This document shows, one piece after another, positions 59,724 through 64,000 of a stretch of 64,000 nucleotides of DNA. The DNA lies in the NCBI GenBank assembly GCA_003550345.1, contig PUJZ01000026.1:19371-83370 (forward strand), read 5' to 3'. The stretch is from Methanomassiliicoccaceae archaeon. GTDB lineage: Archaea > Thermoplasmatota > Thermoplasmata > Methanomassiliicoccales > Methanomethylophilaceae. The notes beneath the pieces were generated by a model. The model was not told the origin of the DNA. It saw only the letters and a program-made list of their open reading frames with translations, and did not search any database. A program made the translations under genes and the position numbers. Every line of letters starts with the position of its first letter. The stretch's first letter is position 1.

Positions 59724-61432
59724 TGACGGTGAGGGACGATTTCCGCCAGGAGGTGGAGCGCCGGGTGAGGGAGGCCCTCCGCTCACTAGGGTGCGACGCC
59801 GCCTTCGAGGTGGAGGCCCCCTCCACCGGAGTGGCCGACCTGGCGGTGCCCTGCTTCACGCTGGCCAAGGAGCTCCGCAAGGCCCCGCAGGCCATCGCTG
59901 AGGAGCTGCGCGGACTGGTGCCCTGCGAGGGCCCGATATGCGCGGTCGAGAGCGTCAACGGCTATCTGAACTTCTTCATCGACCAGGACGTCCTGGTGCG
60001 CGAGACCCTCAAGGAGATATGCGAACAGGGCGGGGACTACGGGCGCCTGCCCTTTAAGGGAGTCAAGGTCAACGTGGAGCACACCTCGATAAACCCTACC
60101 GGGCCGATACATGTGGGCCGCGCCCGCAACCCCATCATCGGCGACACCCTGGCCCGCTGCCTGGAGAGGTGCGGCTACGAGGTGGAGACCGAGTACTACG
60201 TCAACGATGTGGGCAAGCAGGTGGTCCTGCTGACATGGGGGATGGGGAACGTCCCCGCGGGCGATGCGTTGGAAACTGAGAAGGCGGACCATCGGCTGGT
60301 CCACCACTACCGCGCCGCCAACAAGATGATGGAGGAGGACGAGGCGGTTCGCGACGAGATCGCCGCGATGCTGCAGCGCTTCGAGGAGGGGGACGAGGAG
60401 GTCATATCGACCGTCCGCGAGGCGGTGGAGGTGATGCTCGGCGGCCTGCGTCAGACCCTGGACCGCATCAACGTCTCCCTCGACCGCTACACCTGGGAGT
60501 CTCAGTTCATCGCAGACGGGTCCGCCAAGGAGGTGGTTGAGCGCCTCAAGCGCTCGCCCTATTGCGGCGAGGAGGGCGGCGCCCACTACCTGGAGCTGAA
60601 GGACTTCGGCATCCACGGCAAGAACACCCGTTTCACCTTCACCCGCCGCGACGGCACCACCCTCTACACCACCCGCGACCTCGCCTACCATCTGGACAAG
60701 TTCCGCCGCGCCGACCGGGCCGTGGACGTCCTCGGCGAGGACCAGAAGCTGGGAAGCCAGCAGCTCATCGCCGCCCTGGAGATACTCGGCTGCGGCACCA
60801 AGCCCGAGCCCATGTTCTACTCATTCGTTTCGCTCCCCGAGGGGAAGATGTCCACCCGCCGCGGCACCGTCGTCCACCTCGACGACCTGGTGGAGGAGGC
60901 GGTGTCCCGCGCCTACGAGGAGGTGCGCAAGCGCCGCGAGGACCTCAGCGAGGAGAGGATGAGGGAGATCGCCGAGGTCGTGGGCGTGGGTGCGGTGCGC
61001 TACAACATCGCCCGGGTGCAGCCGGAGAAGAAGATGGTCTTCCGCTGGGAGGACGCCATGAACTTCGATGGCAACAGCGCCCCCTTCCTGCAGTACTCCC
61101 ACGCCCGCGCCTGCTCGATCCTCCGCAAGGCCGGCGACTTCGCCCCCGCCGTGGACGAGTCCCTTCTCACCGACGAGTACGAGCGCAGGCTGGTGGCGGC
61201 GCTCTCCCTATTCCCCGAAGTGATGCGCGAATGCGGGGAGAACAAAAGGATACACATGCTGCCGTCCTACGGGCATGAGCTGGCATCGGCCTTCAATCAG
61301 TTCTACGCCGCCGTGCCGGTTCTGAGCTCGGGCGAGCTGCGGGACGCCCGCCTGACGCTGGTGGACTGCTGCCGCGTCGTCCTGCGCTCGACCATCGAGA
61401 CCCTGGGGCTGGTGGCGTTGGAGGAGATGTGA
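59723..61432 (+). CDS. argS: Arginyl-tRNA synthetase
   Basis: 569 aa class I. The N-terminal ArgRS additional domain is followed by HVGRARNP (HIGH-like, from 130), GEDQKLGSQQL, KMSTRRGT (from K375) and the anticodon-binding region near FLQYSHARACSIL and a C-terminal helix bundle. ATG overlaps the prf1 stop (TGATG). Second gene of prf1-argS-GNAT. Confidence 0.96.
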   Translation: MTVRDDFRQEVERRVREALRSLGCDAAFEVEAPSTGVADLAVPCFTLAKELRKAPQAIAEELRGLVPCEGPICAVESVNGYLNFFIDQDVLVRETLKEICEQGGDYGRLPFKGVKVNVEHTSINPTGPIHVGRARNPIIGDTLARCLERCGYEVETEYYVNDVGKQVVLLTWGMGNVPAGDALETEKADHRLVHHYRAANKMMEEDEAVRDEIAAMLQRFEEGDEEVISTVREAVEVMLGGLRQTLDRINVSLDRYTWESQFIADGSAKEVVERLKRSPYCGEEGGAHYLELKDFGIHGKNTRFTFTRRDGTTLYTTRDLAYHLDKFRRADRAVDVLGEDQKLGSQQLIAALEILGCGTKPEPMFYSFVSLPEGKMSTRRGTVVHLDDLVEEAVSRAYEEVRKRREDLSEERMREIAEVVGVGAVRYNIARVQPEKKMVFRWEDAMNFDGNSAPFLQYSHARACSILRKAGDFAPAVDESLLTDEYERRLVAALSLFPEVMRECGENKRIHMLPSYGHELASAFNQFYAAVPVLSSGELRDARLTLVDCCRVVLRSTIETLGLVALEEM

Positions 61433-61935
61433 TGGAAATCAGGCCGATGAGGATGAAGGACCTGGTCGAGGTCCGCGACCTGGAGATGCTCTGCATCCGC
61501 GAGTACTTCGAGAACATCATGGAGAACAGCTGGGAGGAGCTCCCCAAGGACTGGCTTGAGAACCTGGGGGCGAGCAGCTCCCGCTCCTACCGGCATTACG
61601 TGGACGGGGGCCTGAGCCTGGTGGCGGAGGAGGACGGCATGGTGCTGGGATTCGTCTTCGCCCAGATGCTGCATCACGTGTACAACGTGGAGAACATGCT
61701 GTGGGTGGAGAACATGGGCGTACATCCCTATTACCGCCGGACAGGCATCGGCTACCGTCTGCTGCAGCGCTGCATAGAGCTGGGCAGGGAGAAGGGCGCC
61801 GCCGCGGTGCACAGCGCCATACAGCCTGACAACCTCCCCTCCCTGATGATGCACCGCAAGCTCGGCTTCTTCACCGACAGCCGCGAGGTGGCCCTGCTCG
61901 ACCTTCAGGAGAAGAAGGTCAGCGGCCCCAAATGA
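61432..61935 (+). CDS. GNAT-family N-acetyltransferase (RimI-like)
   Basis: 167 aa. Acetyl-CoA-binding motif VHPYYRRTGIGYRLLQRC (R-x-x-G-x-G) and late DNLPSLMMHRKLGFF fit RimI/Nat-type protein N-acetyltransferases. ATG overlaps the argS stop by one base, after GGAGGAG. The substrate may be a ribosomal protein or nascent N-terminus, unproven. Its last 17 bp overlap the convergent lipoate ligase gene. Confidence 0.85.
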   Translation: MEIRPMRMKDLVEVRDLEMLCIREYFENIMENSWEELPKDWLENLGASSSRSYRHYVDGGLSLVAEEDGMVLGFVFAQMLHHVYNVENMLWVENMGVHPYYRRTGIGYRLLQRCIELGREKGAAAVHSAIQPDNLPSLMMHRKLGFFTDSREVALLDLQEKKVSGPK

Positions 61936-62602
61936 AGTCCTCGTTCCCGTAGCGCTCCCGCAGCAGCTCCTCGGCGCGTTCGAGCTCCCTGAGACCGAAA
62001 ACCCCCTGGCAGAGCTCCTCGCCCAGCAGCCGCGAGAAAGAGGCCGTCAGAGCCTCTTCCGCCCTCCCCATGCTGATCGGGAGCGATTCCTGCAGCGAGC
62101 CCACCCCGTCTCCGAGCCGGCCGCCCTCCTTCTCAACGATGAGCGTCCCCTGCAGCGCCACCGCCCCCCCGCCGCGTATCTGTGAGTTGCCGGAGACCTT
62201 CCTCCCTTCGAGCAGCACGTCGTTGGGGGGCTTGACCTCCGCCTCCGCCCCCAGAGACCGCAGCGCCTCGGCCACCGCCCCGCAGACCCACAGCAGCGCC
62301 TCGCCCCGGTCCCTTGGGACCATCATCTCCGGGAGGGCGAGGGTGTAGATAAGCTGCCCAGGGTCGTTGTATATGGTCCCGCCGCCGCTCATGCGACGCA
62401 GCACGGCGACCCCCGCGGACGACAGCGCGCCGCGGTCCAAGGGGCCTGAGGGCTGGAAGTATCCCATGGACACCGTGGGAGGGCGGCGGTAAACGTGCAA
62501 GCTCGGCGGCGAGCCGCAGCGCAGCCCCTCCATCAGCGCATGGTCCATGGCGGCGGATAGATGCGGAGGCAGCAGGCCGGAGCTGATGAGGCGCACGGTC
62601 AT
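61919..62602 (-). CDS. Lipoate-protein ligase A family protein
   Basis: 227 aa. RRMSGGGTIYNDPGQLIYTL and NDVLLEGRKVSGNSQ, GGGAVALQGTLIVE, carry the conserved RRxSGGG and the Lys of GRKxSG used in lipoyl transfer. It lacks the large C-terminal accessory domain of E. coli LplA, which in archaea is often separate. A likely target is the H protein partner of GcvT, which lies in the same window. The paired LplB-like gene is not seen. Confidence 0.9.
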   Translation of the reverse strand: MTVRLISSGLLPPHLSAAMDHALMEGLRCGSPPSLHVYRRPPTVSMGYFQPSGPLDRGALSSAGVAVLRRMSGGGTIYNDPGQLIYTLALPEMMVPRDRGEALLWVCGAVAEALRSLGAEAEVKPPNDVLLEGRKVSGNSQIRGGGAVALQGTLIVEKEGGRLGDGVGSLQESLPISMGRAEEALTASFSRLLGEELCQGVFGLRELERAEELLRERYGNEDFIWGR

Positions 62603-62644
62603 TAAAAGAGGGAAAGGGGTTGGGTGTTAAATTGTTTCGACCGC

Positions 62645-64000
62645 TCAGCGGCGACGCTTCCCGCCCTTGCTGGAAGGAGGCCTCTGAGACTGGCTCTTCT
62701 TCCTGGGCTCTTCGAAGTCATCGAAGTCGTCCAAGGGCCGCTCGATCTTGGCGGGGGCCATGTAGTCCTTGCCGCCCTTGAGGTCGAGCCTCTTGGAGCC
62801 GGGGAGGCGGTTGCGGAAGTAGACCAGCACTATCACCAGTATGATGACGCCGATGACCGCGGCGACTATGGCTATGGTCCTCCAGGCCGCCTCATCCACC
62901 TCGACGGTGCGGTAGTTCTCGCCGGTTATGTCGGTGCCCTCGTAGATGGTGGACGCCTCCACCTTCAGGCGGAAGCTGCCAGCGTCGTTGGGGGTCCAGG
63001 ACATGATCACGGTATCCTCCTCGCCCTTGGCGAGGTCGCCGAGCTCGACTTCGCTAGCGCTGACCAGCCTCCAGTCGTTCCCGTCCCTGATGTAGAGGTT
63101 CACCATGACGTTCTGGGCGTCCCAGTCTCCGGTGTTCTTCACCGTGACCTCGAACTCGCTGGCGGAGCCCTCGGTGAACAAGGGCATCTCATCGGGCAGG
63201 TCGACGCTGAAAGCCGGGGCCTCGGCGCGTATAACGGTGACATCCTCGGTCGCTGTGTCGCTGTTCCCGGCCGCATCGTAGACGGTGAGGGTCACGGTGT
63301 AATCGCCGGAGGCGTCATAGGTGTGGGTGACGTTGCCGCCGTCGGTGGTCTTGTTGACGCTGTTGCCGTCCCCGAAGTCCCAGGACCACTTGGCGATGAC
63401 CCCGAGGCCGTCGCCGGCCGCCAGCAGGTCGTCGGTGCTGTTGTGGCCGGTGAAGGACACGGCGGTGCCGACCTTGGGCCTTTCAGTGGCCACGCCGATC
63501 TCCGGCTGCGGCGCTATGCCGTCGACCATGACGGTGAACTCGATGCTGGAGTTCTCGCCATAGTGGTTGTACACCGTCAAGGTCACGGTGTACTCGCCGC
63601 CGGTCTCGTAGGTGTGCTTGACGGTCTCGCCGCTGGAGCTGTTTCCGTCACCGAAGTCCCATGCGTAGTCCATAAGCGGGTTGCCGTTGGCGTCCGCCGA
63701 CTCGGAGGCGTCGAACTCGACCTCCTTGCCCTCGCCCACTATGTAGTGCTGCAGGACCCCGTCCTCCTCCACCGCGTAGGCGAAGTCGCTCGGAGTGATG
63801 GAGCCCACCGCGCTCGGCTTGGCGGAGGTGGTTATCTCGAAGATCTTGGTCAAGGTTGACGAGTCATGCTTCTTGGGGTCGAAGGTGAACACTCCCGCGT
63901 CATCGCGCTCGATGCTGAGGAAAGCGCTCTCCAGCTCCTTGAAGCGGTCTATCTCGTAGTTCTCCGGGAAGGAGAAGGTGTAGCTGTAGTCGAACTCCAC
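62645..64000 (-). CDS. Surface protein with two PKD domains and a CARDB-like domain, N-terminus cut by the window edge
   Basis: At least 451 codons are visible; the frame is open at the edge and the first visible codon GTG need not be the start. Two PKD domains end in the DFGDG motif (MDYAWDFGDGNSS and KWSWDFGDGNSV) and HTYETGGEYTVTLTV/HTYDASGDYTVTLTV. A CARDB-like domain (EFEVTVKNTGDWDAQNV) follows, then one membrane helix (IAIVAAVIGVIILVIVLVYF) and a cytoplasmic basic tail (RKKSQSQRPPSSKGGKRRR). Membrane-anchored, ectodomain outside; role in adhesion or S-layer is inference. Confidence 0.85.
   Translation of the reverse strand: MEFDYSYTFSFPENYEIDRFKELESAFLSIERDDAGVFTFDPKKHDSSTLTKIFEITTSAKPSAVGSITPSDFAYAVEEDGVLQHYIVGEGKEVEFDASESADANGNPLMDYAWDFGDGNSSSGETVKHTYETGGEYTVTLTVYNHYGENSSIEFTVMVDGIAPQPEIGVATERPKVGTAVSFTGHNSTDDLLAAGDGLGVIAKWSWDFGDGNSVNKTTDGGNVTHTYDASGDYTVTLTVYDAAGNSDTATEDVTVIRAEAPAFSVDLPDEMPLFTEGSASEFEVTVKNTGDWDAQNVMVNLYIRDGNDWRLVSASEVELGDLAKGEEDTVIMSWTPNDAGSFRLKVEASTIYEGTDITGENYRTVEVDEAAWRTIAIVAAVIGVIILVIVLVYFRNRLPGSKRLDLKGGKDYMAPAKIERPLDDFDDFEEPRKKSQSQRPPSSKGGKRRR

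Noticed and set aside
62624..63859. 411-codon frame antisense to the PKD protein
   Set aside because: Antisense shadow with Val/Gly/His-biased composition; the minus-strand PKD domains are unmistakable.
1..64000. CRISPR arrays, insertion sequences, integrases, phage genes, rRNA operons
   Set aside because: None seen: no spaced direct repeats, no transposase or integrase motifs, no rRNA-like sequence.

Overview
This 64 kb, GC-rich window is archaeal and densely packed. It encodes aIF1A, RIO1, a Dim2/Pno1-like KH protein, Pus10, L21e, L18e, L13, S9, RpoN, aRF1, archease, archaeal-type TrpRS, PheRS-alpha and ArgRS, D-aminoacyl-tRNA deacylase DtdA, archaeal PGK and type II GAPDH. Many genes have a TATA-like box about 25 bp before the start codon with no room for a leader. 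An O6-alkylguanine-DNA alkyltransferase fused to endonuclease V, known from Ferroplasma, points to the Thermoplasmata. The high GC and methanogen-type families (a COG4030/EhaR-like HAD protein, DUF2116, the AmmeMemoRadiSam radical SAM enzyme) suggest a Methanomassiliicoccales-like organism. That placement is inference, because no methanogenesis gene lies in the window.

Layout. 1-3 kb: a translation/ribosome-maturation operon on the minus strand (aIF1A, rio1, KH, pus10, rpl21e). 3-4.3 kb: gcvT and tRNA-Glu. 4.4-14.3 kb: an accessory stretch with two PAS histidine kinases, an ABC-2 exporter with two paralogous permeases, a nucleotidyltransferase, a sulfotransferase-like gene and a 900 bp stretch with no convincing gene. 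14.3-25.8 kb: metabolic genes (a degenerate HAD protein with a formyltransferase, archease, NadX, an M24 peptidase, ilvC, ilvB, an HDAC-like hydrolase, gap, pgk). 25.8-32.5 kb: a seven-gene lysine operon (lrp-dapA-dapB-ask-lysA-dapF-dapL) with ATGA overlaps. 32.7-42.4 kb: CopA, AGT-EndoV, MscS, an A24 peptidase, a HhH-GPD protein lacking its catalytic Asp, AmrS, an M28 peptidase and ThiL. 42.5-45.9 kb: a larA-like / Fe-S oxidoreductase / folP operon. 45.9-48.8 kb: a ferredoxin-domain protein, tRNA-Pro and the L18e-L13-S9-RpoN operon. 49-50.6 kb: an endonuclease IV-like protein and HxlB.

The most striking locus is 50.6-52.8 kb on the minus strand: four consecutive genes for an E1-like activating enzyme, a ubiquitin-like protein ending exactly in Gly-Gly, an E2 with a catalytic Cys and an HPN motif, and a JAMM/MPN+ metalloprotease. 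Together they make a compact, apparently complete ubiquitin-like conjugation and deconjugation system without a visible E3. A 21-bp element at the E1-Ubl junction recurs (19/21 identical) upstream of a winged-helix/TPR regulator gene 4.8 kb away.

The right end (52.9-64 kb) holds trpS, pheS, the wHTH-TPR gene, dtdA, pyrH, prf1-argS-GNAT, a lipoate-protein ligase and a truncated PKD-domain surface protein. GcvT, the lipoate ligase and a true dihydropteroate synthase together suggest folate-linked glycine/one-carbon metabolism.
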